Source: Solibacteraceae bacterium (GTDB lineage Bacteria > Acidobacteriota > Terriglobia > Bryobacterales > Bryobacteraceae). Taken from it: 64,000 bases of DNA. Below are positions 36,507-45,085 of the stretch, piece after piece. The stretch covers positions 106,417 through 170,416 of the forward strand of contig JALSRK010000045.1 in NCBI GenBank assembly GCA_026984795.1, read 5' to 3'. Each line of letters opens with the position of its first letter. The stretch's first letter is position 1. A program made the translations under genes and the position numbers. The notes beneath the pieces were generated by a model. The model saw only the letters and a list, made by a program, of their open reading frames with translations. It was not told the origin of the DNA and made no database searches.

Positions 36507-39500
36507 ATGAACGCTGGCGCCGACGCTGGGATGAGCGGGGCCGGGCCCCGGCTGGAGGTCCTGGACCGGTTCTTGAAGGCCGACGGCCGGGACGGGGGCG
36601 CCGTCCTGGTGTTTGAATGCGCTCCTGAGGCTGTCTGTCTGGCGGCCCGCGGAGCCGGCCGGATCTATGTGGTGGACCGGCGCGCCCATCGTCTTCGAGC
36701 GGCGCGCGAGGCTCTCACCGACGCGGGTCGGGAGGAGGCGGCGCTGTTTTTTCACGGCGGTCTGGCGGAGTTCCGCCGGGATCTGCAGACCATCCCGATG
36801 GCGGTGGTCCTGGGCGGCGAGGGAGGAGCGCTGGAATGGGGCGAGGCGGCCGAGCTTGGCTCGCTCGTGAATCCGGGGACTCCACTGCTGGCTTTGCCCG
36901 CAGCGGGCGAAGCCGTGGCCCGGGTGCTGGTGGAAGGCGGCTGGTTCGCCGAGTCGCTGCCGCAAGGCAGCGGCGATGCCCTCTGGTTCCAGGCCACGGC
37001 GTTGTGTGAAGGGCTCGGCGCCGAACTGGATGATGAGGCCTTCCGCGAAGTCAAGCAGCGGCTCGACCGGCGGTATTTTCTGCTCGACGAACTCAGCCGG
37101 GGTGGATACACGCCCGCGGCCCGGGAGACCCGCCCGGCCCGGGAAGCCGTGTTGGCCCGATTGCGGAAGCGCCGGCACGGCTGGCCTTATGCACGGGGCG
37201 CGGCCGCCAGGCGGCCCGACACGTTGCCCGGCCGCCGGCCGTGGCCCCGCATCTCGATCGTCACTCCTTCGTTCCATCAGGGCGCCTACATCGAGGAGAC
37301 CATCCTCTCGGTGCTCAACCAAGGCTATCCGAACGCCGAGCACATCATCGTCGACGGGGGCTCGGAGGACGACACTGCAGCCGTCCTCGAGAAGCACCGC
37401 GGCCGCCTGGCGCACGTCATCTCGGAGCCGGACCGGGGCCAGGCTCACGCCATCAACAAAGGCATGGCGTTGGCCACCGGGGATATCCTCACCTGGCTCA
37501 ACAGCGACGACCTCCTCGCGCCGGGGGCGCTTCATGCCGTCGCTCTGGCGTTCCTCACTTCCGGGGCCGACCTGGTGGCCGGGATGTGCGGGACGTACGA
37601 GGACGGCCGGATCACCGGCTACCATCTGGCTTCGGCCGGCGATGGACCGTTGGATCTGACGGATCTGCTCGACTTGGATCGCGGCTGGAACGCCGGCCGC
37701 TTCTTCTATCAGCCCGAGGTGATGTTCACCCGGGAGCTCTGGGAGCGTGCCGGGGGGCACGTGCGTGAAGACCTCGCCTACAGCATGGATTACGAGCTGT
37801 GGCTGCGTTTCGCCCAGGCCGGCGCTCGCCTGCACGTGATCGGGCGGCCGGTGGCCTGGTTCCGCATCCACCGCAAACAGAAGACCGCCGACCCCGGCGT
37901 CTTCCAGCCCGAGCTGCGGGAGGTGCAGCGCCGGTTCGCAACCCGGACCGGGACGGTTCCTCCGAGCCGGGAGCGAAACACGGCGGAGGCGCGGCGCCGC
38001 TTGCGGATTGTGCTGCTGAACGACCGGGGCTACGCTTACGGCGCTGGCCTTGCCCACCAGCGGCTGGCACAGGCTCTTGCCGCGGCCGGGCACGACGTGC
38101 AGGCGCTCAGCCTGCGCGACAAGGCCGAGCTGATGCAAGGCGCCCTCAGGCGCCCGGGACGGGTCGTCGAGCGGGTGGCCGAACTCGAGCCCGACCTGAT
38201 TCTCGTGGGAAATCTCCACGGGAGCGCCGCTACGCCGCTGCTCTACCACCAGCTGGGCCGGATTGCTCCCGTCCATGTCGTCCTCCACGACTTCTGGCCG
38301 ATAACCGGCCGGTGCGCCTATCCGATGGAGTGCACGAAATACCTCACCGGCTGCGACGCAAGCTGCCCGACGGCCGGCGAGTATCCATCCCTTCCACCCG
38401 ATCAGATAGCCGGGGCCTGGCAGGAGAAACGCCGGGTGATGACCGCCGAAACGCGACCTTGCCTGCTCGCGGCTTCTTCCTGGGCCGAGTCGGTCGCCGT
38501 CGAGGCTTTACGGGCGTTTGGGCAGTCCGGCGGCGAAACGGGGGTGGGCCGCATCCGGTTGGGTGTGCCGGTGGAGACCTTCCGCCGGTTGGACAAGGCC
38601 GCTGCCCGGGTGGCGCTCGGCCTGCCGGAGGAAAAGTTCATCGTCATGGCTTCCGGCGACCGCCTCGAGGACCAGCGAAAAGGCCTGCGCGACGTCATCG
38701 AATCGGTTCATATCCTGGATTTGCCGGACCTGCTGCTCGTTCTCGCCGGCCCTCGCGATCTCCCTCCGGGTTCTGATCCCGGAAGGATAATGACCTTGGG
38801 TTATCTCGAAGATCCGTCGCGCTTGGCCATGGCCTACGCCGCGGCCGACCTGTTCGTCAGCGCCAGCCGCGCGGAGACCTTCGGACAGGTGTTTCTCGAA
38901 GCTGCCGCCTGCGGTACGCCCGTGATCGGCTACGGTTCTTCGGGTGTCGCGGAGGCCGTCTGTCCAGGCGTCACGGGCAGCCTGCTGGCCGAGCCGGGGC
39001 CCGAGGCTCTCGCCGCGGAGATTCTCGGGTATTACCAGGATCCGGAACGCTGCCGGGCCATCGGGGCATGGGGACGAATCTGGGTGGAGAACGAGTACTC
39101 ACTGCACCGCTGTTATCTGAGCTTCGCGCGGCTGTGGCGGAGGCTTGGTCTGGCGGAGCGCTGGAACCTGTGGCCGAAGATCGATTTCCGGCCCGGCATT
39201 CCGCCGCCCCCGGCGCTGCTGAGTCTGTATTCCGGCGGGCCGGAGGGTGTCGAGACCCACGATCTCGGCGAGCCCGAGGGGCCTTTCCCCGAGTTGGGGC
39301 TGGGCCGGTTTCGGTGGGCGTATGGCCCCGCTACCCGCGTGCGCTGGCGGGCGGCGCACGCGGGGTCGTTCCTGTTGTTGTTGAGCTACCGCAATCCTCA
39401 CCGGGGGCAGAGGCTCCGCGTGCGGGTGAACGGCACAACGTGCTGCGAGAAGAAACTCGCTTGCACCGGTTACGAGAAGGGGCGGCTGCTGGTGGCCGAT

Positions 39501-39638
39501 CTGCCGCTCGAGGAAGGCGTCAACGAGATCCGGTTGGAGTTCTCGCGGTGGAGCCGCGGCGGCAAAGACCCGCGCCCGCTGGCCGTCATCGTGGAAGAGT
39601 TCGACATAATCCCGGCGGCGCCGGCCCGTGGTGCGTGA
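36507..39638 (+). CDS. Multidomain GT2-GT4 glycosyltransferase
   Basis: A 1043-residue protein with four parts. Residues about 1-200 look like a degenerate Rossmann/SAM-type domain (AVLVFECAPEAVCLAARGAG, IYVVDRRAHRLRAA). Residues about 245-470 are a GT2 domain (PRISIVTPSFHQGAYIEETI, VDGGSEDDT, LNSDD). Residues about 490-860 are a GT4/GT-B domain with the EX7E motif in RAETFGQVFLEAAACGTPVI. The last 150 residues look like a beta-sandwich (LRVRVNGTTCCEKKLACTG) of the carbohydrate-binding type. Such bifunctional enzymes build repeat units of surface polysaccharide. ATG at 36507; 36531 is possible. It is the last gene of the plus-strand run. Confidence 0.85.
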   Translation: MNAGADAGMSGAGPRLEVLDRFLKADGRDGGAVLVFECAPEAVCLAARGAGRIYVVDRRAHRLRAAREALTDAGREEAALFFHGGLAEFRRDLQTIPMAVVLGGEGGALEWGEAAELGSLVNPGTPLLALPAAGEAVARVLVEGGWFAESLPQGSGDALWFQATALCEGLGAELDDEAFREVKQRLDRRYFLLDELSRGGYTPAARETRPAREAVLARLRKRRHGWPYARGAAARRPDTLPGRRPWPRISIVTPSFHQGAYIEETILSVLNQGYPNAEHIIVDGGSEDDTAAVLEKHRGRLAHVISEPDRGQAHAINKGMALATGDILTWLNSDDLLAPGALHAVALAFLTSGADLVAGMCGTYEDGRITGYHLASAGDGPLDLTDLLDLDRGWNAGRFFYQPEVMFTRELWERAGGHVREDLAYSMDYELWLRFAQAGARLHVIGRPVAWFRIHRKQKTADPGVFQPELREVQRRFATRTGTVPPSRERNTAEARRRLRIVLLNDRGYAYGAGLAHQRLAQALAAAGHDVQALSLRDKAELMQGALRRPGRVVERVAELEPDLILVGNLHGSAATPLLYHQLGRIAPVHVVLHDFWPITGRCAYPMECTKYLTGCDASCPTAGEYPSLPPDQIAGAWQEKRRVMTAETRPCLLAASSWAESVAVEALRAFGQSGGETGVGRIRLGVPVETFRRLDKAAARVALGLPEEKFIVMASGDRLEDQRKGLRDVIESVHILDLPDLLLVLAGPRDLPPGSDPGRIMTLGYLEDPSRLAMAYAAADLFVSASRAETFGQVFLEAAACGTPVIGYGSSGVAEAVCPGVTGSLLAEPGPEALAAEILGYYQDPERCRAIGAWGRIWVENEYSLHRCYLSFARLWRRLGLAERWNLWPKIDFRPGIPPPPALLSLYSGGPEGVETHDLGEPEGPFPELGLGRFRWAYGPATRVRWRAAHAGSFLLLLSYRNPHRGQRLRVRVNGTTCCEKKLACTGYEKGRLLVADLPLEEGVNEIRLEFSRWSRGGKDPRPLAVIVEEFDIIPAAPARGA

Positions 39639-39662
39639 GGACTTTCGCGCTGGAGTTCCACC

Positions 39663-41399
39663 CTATCTGGCGGGACGGGCGGCGACGAACGCCCGCCGCC
39701 CAAAGTACTCCGCCTCGCTCACCGACGGGCGGAAGTCCGGGCTGCACGGCGGAGGGGTCAGCCAACACTGGTCCGTACCCCTTGGGACCTGGATAGCCAG
39801 CCCGGTTCGGGTGGTCCGGACCTCCGTAGACGGAGAGGGAAGCCGGCGCCACGCGCAGCACTCGCCGCAGCGGGGCGTCATCCAGAGGTTGACAAGAGCC
39901 ACGGCGGCGAGCAGCGCCAACGCCGCCCCGGCCACCGCTCTTCTATGCCGGGAACGGTGCGCTGGCCCCGCCAGCATCCAGGCGGTCCCCGCTGACGGCA
40001 AGGCGATCAGGAAGGCGAGGCAGAACCGGGGATCAGGCGCGGTGAGGGCAGTGGCGGCGACAGTGATCAGACTGGTCGCCATCACTACGGCAAAGGCCCG
40101 CCGTTCCCCCGGTTCCATCCGGCCTTTTCCTGCCATCGAACGGAACAGCGCCGCCACCAGCAGCATACCGCCCCCGGCGACGAGGACATGGAGCAGGACA
40201 GGGCGGTTCGGCCACATCAGCTCGCGCCAATAAGGGAGCCATTGCCACCCCTGTTGAACTTCGCGGAACATCGGTCCGGGCGCCCTTGCCCAGGCGGCCA
40301 CGCGGCCCGCCTCGGCGGCGGCCTGAGCCGGATCGATGCTCCACGGAACGGCCGCCGGGCAGCTTCCCGCGACGGGGAACAGCAGGCAGCCGGAGACGAT
40401 CAGGCCGCCGGCCTCCCAGATGGCGAGCAGTACGGCGGCCGCGCCGGCCTGGCGCAGCAGTCCGCCCTCGCCCCAGGGCCTGAGCCTCGCGCGGGCCCAA
40501 AGAGCGGTCCCCGCCGCCGCGGCCAACACCGGGGCCTGGCTGGGCTTCACCGTAACGGCCATGGCCGCCGCCAGGAGCCCGGTGGAGAGGAGCCCTTCAC
40601 CAGCGCCTCGCCCCCGCTCCAGGAACTCGGAAAGCCGCGCGAAAGCAAGCAGTGCCAGCAGCGCCGCCGGCACGTCCGGCGATGGACTTGCTCCCATCCA
40701 GGTGAAGAAGAGTGGATCGGCGGCCGCGCCCAGCAGCACCACGCTCGCCACGCTGAACAGCGAACTGAAGCGCCACTGCCCGCTGCGCAGCGCCGGTGTC
40801 GCGGTTTCAAGCAGCGCCCCGAGGACCACCACCGCCGCGGCTGCGTTCATTGAGTACAGCAGGTCCGGAGGGAATCTCGAGGATCCTTCGAGGCCGCCCA
40901 AGACGAGCCAACTGGAGAAGTATCCGAACCGCACGTGCAGGTTGGCCAGGCCGAGAGGCAGAGCGCCGGCGTGCAGCCACTCGATGAACGGCAGGTGGTA
41001 CAAGCCGGAATCGTAGTGCAGGCTGATACAGCGGGTCCCCGCGGCCAGATAGAGCGCCCCGAGCAGCCCGGTGAGGGCCGGTAGACCCGTTGGCTCGCCC
41101 GCCGCCCGGCGCCGCTTGAAGAGCAGTGCGCACCCGGCGAGCCCCGCCGCCGTCGACGCGTCCCCAGCCCAAGGTTCGAGGGCGGTGAACTGGTTCAGTA
41201 CGGTGGCGAGAACAAAGAGAGCGGCGGCGCCCGCCACGGCGTGATCGAAGAACCGGACGGGTTTCTCCTCATGGCCCCGCATGGTCAGAAGGCCCGCCCA
41301 GTAGCCCCACCCGGCCCAACTTGCAACGAGCAGCAGAATGCCCGCCGCCAGCCGCACGACCTCCGCGAGGACGCCGCCTGCCGGAATCCAAGCGGTCAC
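39663..41399 (-). CDS. Multi-pass membrane protein, LIC_10190-like / GT-C-like
   Basis: A 578-residue integral membrane protein with a dozen or more hydrophobic segments. The piece YDSGLYHLPFIEWLHAGALP with LGLANLHVRFGYFSSWLVLG resembles the conserved region of the LIC_10190 family of Leptospira and Bacteroidetes membrane proteins, whose fold resembles GT-C glycosyltransferases. The C-terminal 80 residues are soluble, with a short Cys cluster (CGECCAW). It could attach sugars from a lipid carrier in the periplasm, fitting the neighbouring glycan genes, but no catalytic residue is proven. It is convergent with the GT2-GT4 gene, 24 bp away. Confidence 0.7.
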   Translation of the reverse strand: MTAWIPAGGVLAEVVRLAAGILLLVASWAGWGYWAGLLTMRGHEEKPVRFFDHAVAGAAALFVLATVLNQFTALEPWAGDASTAAGLAGCALLFKRRRAAGEPTGLPALTGLLGALYLAAGTRCISLHYDSGLYHLPFIEWLHAGALPLGLANLHVRFGYFSSWLVLGGLEGSSRFPPDLLYSMNAAAAVVVLGALLETATPALRSGQWRFSSLFSVASVVLLGAAADPLFFTWMGASPSPDVPAALLALLAFARLSEFLERGRGAGEGLLSTGLLAAAMAVTVKPSQAPVLAAAAGTALWARARLRPWGEGGLLRQAGAAAVLLAIWEAGGLIVSGCLLFPVAGSCPAAVPWSIDPAQAAAEAGRVAAWARAPGPMFREVQQGWQWLPYWRELMWPNRPVLLHVLVAGGGMLLVAALFRSMAGKGRMEPGERRAFAVVMATSLITVAATALTAPDPRFCLAFLIALPSAGTAWMLAGPAHRSRHRRAVAGAALALLAAVALVNLWMTPRCGECCAWRRLPSPSTEVRTTRTGLAIQVPRGTDQCWLTPPPCSPDFRPSVSEAEYFGRRAFVAARPAR

Positions 41400-41464
41400 T
41401 CGACGATTCTACTCCACGCCCCGGATGGCTCCCTCGTTCGCCGGCGCCGCCTTTCTTGTTCGCT

Positions 41465-41493
41465 TTGCCGCCCGCGCTGGTTTCGGATATGAT
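41465..41493 (+). promoter_or_regulatory. Candidate promoter of the DUF4091 pair
   Basis: TTGCCG (41465-41470) and TATGAT (41488-41493) are spaced by exactly 17 bases. The transcript would start near 41500, giving a 40-base leader with AAGGAG before the GTG at 41540. Confidence 0.6.
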
Positions 41494-41539
41494 CGTTCGG
41501 AAACTGGAGGGCTTCGGCCCGGCGGTAAGGAGTCAAACC

Positions 41540-43294
41540 GTGATTCCATTCTCTGTCCCGTTTCGCCGTCCCGTTCGGCGGCGGCCTGCTTCCAACGCCC
41601 CGGCAGCCGGCTCCATCTCCGCCTTGCGGGCTCTCGTCGCCGCACTCTGTTGCCTGCACCTGGCGGGCTGCGCCGTGAGCGGGCCGCGCGTCTGGTTCGC
41701 CGACGAGCTGGCAAAGATCTTTCCCGATCGTGTCCCCGGCGCCGGAGAGCGGGCCGATGCCGTCTGGCACTGCGCGCGCAACGACTACGTCAGCATCCAG
41801 GTCGCGGTCCGCGCGGGAGCCAAAGACCTCGAGATCGACGCCCAGGTCACACCCCCCGCCGCCCGTGGCCGCAGCTTCCCCTACGAGGTGCGGTGGGTGG
41901 ATTACGTCCCCGTCGGCTCGAACCCGCCCCGGACGCCGTACGACGAGGTGCTGCGCGAAGCGCCCGCGCTGTTCCCGGACCCGCTGCGGCACGACTTCCC
42001 GTTCCGCCTCGAGGCCGGCCGGACCGGCGCCGTCTGGATCACCCTCTACTGCCCGCCGGAGGCGGCGCCCGGAACCTATGGCGGCGAGATCGTCGTGTCG
42101 GCCAGCGGCCGCGAGCTCGCCCGCCGCAGCTTCTCGGTGCGAGTCCACACCGCCACCGTGCCGGCCGAGCAGACGCTCCAGGTCACCAACTGGTTCAACT
42201 TCTCGATGAGCAACCTCAGGCGCTTCTACCACGTGGAGGAGTACTCCGACGGGTATTGGGAACTGCTCGCCAACATCGGCCGGGTGATGGCCGAGCACAA
42301 GCAGAACGTCATCCTGACCCCCATCGCCCGCCTCGCCCGGCCTTCGGTCGCCGGCGGCCGCATCCGCTACGACTTCAGCCGGTTCGACCGCTGGGTGGAA
42401 ACCTTCGAAAAAGCGGGCGTGATCGGCACTATCGAAGGCGGACACTTGCTCGGGCGCAGCGGCGGATTCTTTTCGCCCATCGTCGTGCCGGCGTGGGTCA
42501 TCGAGGGCGGTAAACCCGTGCGGCGGAACCTCGACCCGGACGACCCCCGGGCCGAGCAGTATCTGCGCCGCTTCCTGGCCGCTCTCTACGCGCACTTGAA
42601 GCAGCGCGGCTGGCAGACCCGCTACATCCAGCACGTCCACGACGAGCCCCACGACCGCGAAGCGCCCATCTACCGGCGCTTCGCCGAGGTGGTGCTCGAA
42701 ACGATGCCCGGCATACCGACGATCGACGCCGTCAGCTTGAATCAGGACGTCAGCTTTTTCGCCGATGTCTGCAAGATCTGGGTACCGGTTCTCGGCAGCT
42801 TCGACCATCGCATGAACATGATCCGCGACCACGTCGCCTCCGGCGGACGGGCGTGGTTCTACACCTGTATCTTCCCGCAGGGCCGCTACCTGAACCGTTT
42901 CATTGATTACTCGCTGCTCAAGGTCCGCCTGCTGCATTGGTTCAATTTCCGTCACCAGCTCACCGGCTTCCTGCACTGGGGCGGAAACTACTGGGGGCCC
43001 AGGCCGTTCGAGAACGTACAACCGGTGATCAACGACAACCGAACGCTACTGCCCGCCGGCGACAACGCCATCGTCTACCCCGATCCGGAACGCAACTCCG
43101 TCCTCAGTTCGATTCGCTTGGAGGCGATGCGCGACGGGATCGAGGACTTCGAGCTCCTGGCCGCCCTGGCTCAGAAGGAGCCTGACCTCGCGCAGGAGCT
43201 GGCGGCCGAGGCCATTCCCCACATCAATGACTATGTCCGCGATCCGGCGGCCTTCCGCCGGATTCACCGCCGGCTCCTGGAGGCGTTCCGATGA
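41540..43294 (+). CDS. DUF4091/GH123-like glycoside hydrolase lipoprotein (copy 1)
   Basis: A 584-residue lipoprotein. The start is GTG at 41540 because AAGGAG lies 7 bases upstream. A basic n-region precedes a hydrophobic stretch ending in HLAGC (Cys44, lipobox). An N-terminal beta-sandwich covers about 50-210, then a TIM barrel. DUF4091 occurs in GH123 beta-N-acetylgalactosaminidases, which use an adjacent Asp-Glu pair; VHDEPHDRE (D368, E369) is the candidate here. Other conserved blocks are NRFIDYSLLKVRLLHWFNF, FLHWGGNYWGPRPF and SSIRLEAMRDGIEDFE. The gene overlaps the second copy by 4 bp (ATGA). Confidence 0.85.
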   Translation: MIPFSVPFRRPVRRRPASNAPAAGSISALRALVAALCCLHLAGCAVSGPRVWFADELAKIFPDRVPGAGERADAVWHCARNDYVSIQVAVRAGAKDLEIDAQVTPPAARGRSFPYEVRWVDYVPVGSNPPRTPYDEVLREAPALFPDPLRHDFPFRLEAGRTGAVWITLYCPPEAAPGTYGGEIVVSASGRELARRSFSVRVHTATVPAEQTLQVTNWFNFSMSNLRRFYHVEEYSDGYWELLANIGRVMAEHKQNVILTPIARLARPSVAGGRIRYDFSRFDRWVETFEKAGVIGTIEGGHLLGRSGGFFSPIVVPAWVIEGGKPVRRNLDPDDPRAEQYLRRFLAALYAHLKQRGWQTRYIQHVHDEPHDREAPIYRRFAEVVLETMPGIPTIDAVSLNQDVSFFADVCKIWVPVLGSFDHRMNMIRDHVASGGRAWFYTCIFPQGRYLNRFIDYSLLKVRLLHWFNFRHQLTGFLHWGGNYWGPRPFENVQPVINDNRTLLPAGDNAIVYPDPERNSVLSSIRLEAMRDGIEDFELLAALAQKEPDLAQELAAEAIPHINDYVRDPAAFRRIHRRLLEAFR

Positions 43295-44994
43295 GAATGA
43301 ACAACTCGAGTCGAAGCCGAGTCTTTGCCATTGCCGCCGCCGCGGCGCTGCTGGCGGCCGCGGCGTGCGGGCGCCGGCCCGCCGTCCAGCATTGGTTCGT
43401 CGATTCCCTCGTCAAAATCTTTCCCGACGATCCCCCAGGCGCCCACCATCTGGCCGATCCTGTCTTCCACGCCGCCAGAAACTCTCATGTGAGTTTCCAG
43501 CTGGCGCTGCGCGCCCGGCGAGCCGCAGGCGACCTCTACGTGGACGTGCTCCCGCTTGCCGGTCCGGGTATGCCGATCGAGAGCGCCTCGGCGCGGTGGG
43601 TCGAGTACGTCGTCGTGACCTCCAACACGCGCGATACGCCGGAAGAAGAGCTTCTTCGGCGCGCTCCGGCGCTGTTTCCCGACGCCCTGATGGAAAGCTT
43701 CCCGTTCACCGTTTCCGAGAACCGCACCCGCACCGTCTGGGTGACGATCACGGTTCCGCCGGACCAGGAGCCGGGCGAATACCAGGGCCGCCTGCGCCTT
43801 CGCCAGGGCCGGCGGACGCTCGCGCTCATCCCGTACCGGCTCGTCGTCCACCGGGCGGCCGTCCCCGATCCGATCCCCCTGTCGATCAACAACTACTTCA
43901 ACCTGAGTGACCGCCACCTGGAGCAGTTCTACGGCTGCTCCCGCGGCTCGGACACCTACTGGCGCCTGATCCGCAACATCGCCCGTTTCCTCGCCCGTTA
44001 CCATCAGACGGCGGTCCGGGCCGGCGCTCTCTCGCTGGCCCGTCCGGTCGTGCGCGGCGGCTCCCTCGAGTTCGATTTCAGCGACTTCGAGCGCTTCGTC
44101 GAGACCTGGGAGGCCGCCGGCGTCCGGGGCGAGATCGACGGCGGCAACCTGCTCTGGCGCGAGCGCCGCCGCAACGCCCCGGTGATGCTGCGGGCCTGGG
44201 TGGTCGAGAACGGTCGGCCCATCCAGCGGACGTTGCGAGTCGAAGACCCGCGGGCGCAGCAGTTCCTGCGGCGGTTCCTGCCCGCGCTCCACCGCCTGTT
44301 GGAGAGCCGCGGCTGGACCCGGCGTTACCGCCAGGGGGTCTTGGACGAGCCCCACGAGGGGGAACGCGAGCCGTTCGTCCGCACCGCCCGGCTCGTGCGC
44401 CGGCTCATGCCGGGGGTACGCATCATCGAACCGGTGGGCGCCCGCCAGGATCTCAGCTACCTCGAAGATACCGTCGACATCTGGGTCGTCCAGCTCGGCA
44501 CTTTCGACGACAAGCTCGACGTGCTCGACGCCCACCGGAAACGGGGCGGGGAAGTGTGGTTTTATACCGCTTTGGCCCCCCGCGGCCGCTACCCGAACCG
44601 CTTCATCGACTACTCGTTACTCAAGGTCCGCTTGCTCCATTGGATGAACTTCAAGTACGGCTTCCGCGGCTTCCTGCACTGGGGCGGCAACTTCTGGGGA
44701 CCGGAGCCGTTCAAGGACACCCAGCCGGTCATCAACCAGGGCCGGACCTACTTGCCTCCAGGCGACGCTTACATCACTTACCCCAACCGGGCGGGGCTCT
44801 CGCTGCTGAGTTCCATCCGGCTGGAACAGATGCGCGAGGGTATCGAGGACTACGGCCTGCTCGCGGAGCTGGCGAAATCCAAACCGGAGGCGGCGCGGCA
44901 AATCGCCGACAGCATGGTCGCCTCGTTCACTGACTACGTGCGCGATGAGGTGCGGTTCCGCGAGCTTCACCGCCGCCTGCTCGAGAGCTTCTGA
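43291..44994 (+). CDS. DUF4091/GH123-like glycoside hydrolase lipoprotein (copy 2)
   Basis: A 567-residue paralogue of the upstream gene with the same layout. Its signal peptide ends LLAAAAC (Cys26). The beta-sandwich covers about 33-190, then the TIM barrel. The candidate catalytic pair is kept in VLDEPHEGE (D352, E353). NRFIDYSLLKVRLLHWMNF, FLHWGGNFWGPEPF and SSIRLEQMREGIEDYG line up with copy 1, while the barrel loops between about 200 and 300 differ strongly, which suggests different substrates. Translation is coupled to copy 1 by the ATGA overlap. The likely role is outer-membrane hydrolysis of amino-sugar glycans. Confidence 0.85.
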   Translation: MRMNNSSRSRVFAIAAAAALLAAAACGRRPAVQHWFVDSLVKIFPDDPPGAHHLADPVFHAARNSHVSFQLALRARRAAGDLYVDVLPLAGPGMPIESASARWVEYVVVTSNTRDTPEEELLRRAPALFPDALMESFPFTVSENRTRTVWVTITVPPDQEPGEYQGRLRLRQGRRTLALIPYRLVVHRAAVPDPIPLSINNYFNLSDRHLEQFYGCSRGSDTYWRLIRNIARFLARYHQTAVRAGALSLARPVVRGGSLEFDFSDFERFVETWEAAGVRGEIDGGNLLWRERRRNAPVMLRAWVVENGRPIQRTLRVEDPRAQQFLRRFLPALHRLLESRGWTRRYRQGVLDEPHEGEREPFVRTARLVRRLMPGVRIIEPVGARQDLSYLEDTVDIWVVQLGTFDDKLDVLDAHRKRGGEVWFYTALAPRGRYPNRFIDYSLLKVRLLHWMNFKYGFRGFLHWGGNFWGPEPFKDTQPVINQGRTYLPPGDAYITYPNRAGLSLLSSIRLEQMREGIEDYGLLAELAKSKPEAARQIADSMVASFTDYVRDEVRFRELHRRLLESF

Positions 44995-45085
44995 AATCGC
45001 CGCCGGAGCCTTCTCGAACCCTGGGCGCTCCCGGCGGCCGGAGGCGTGGTTGGCAAGCGGTCCCCGGCAAGGCATCCTGTTAACT

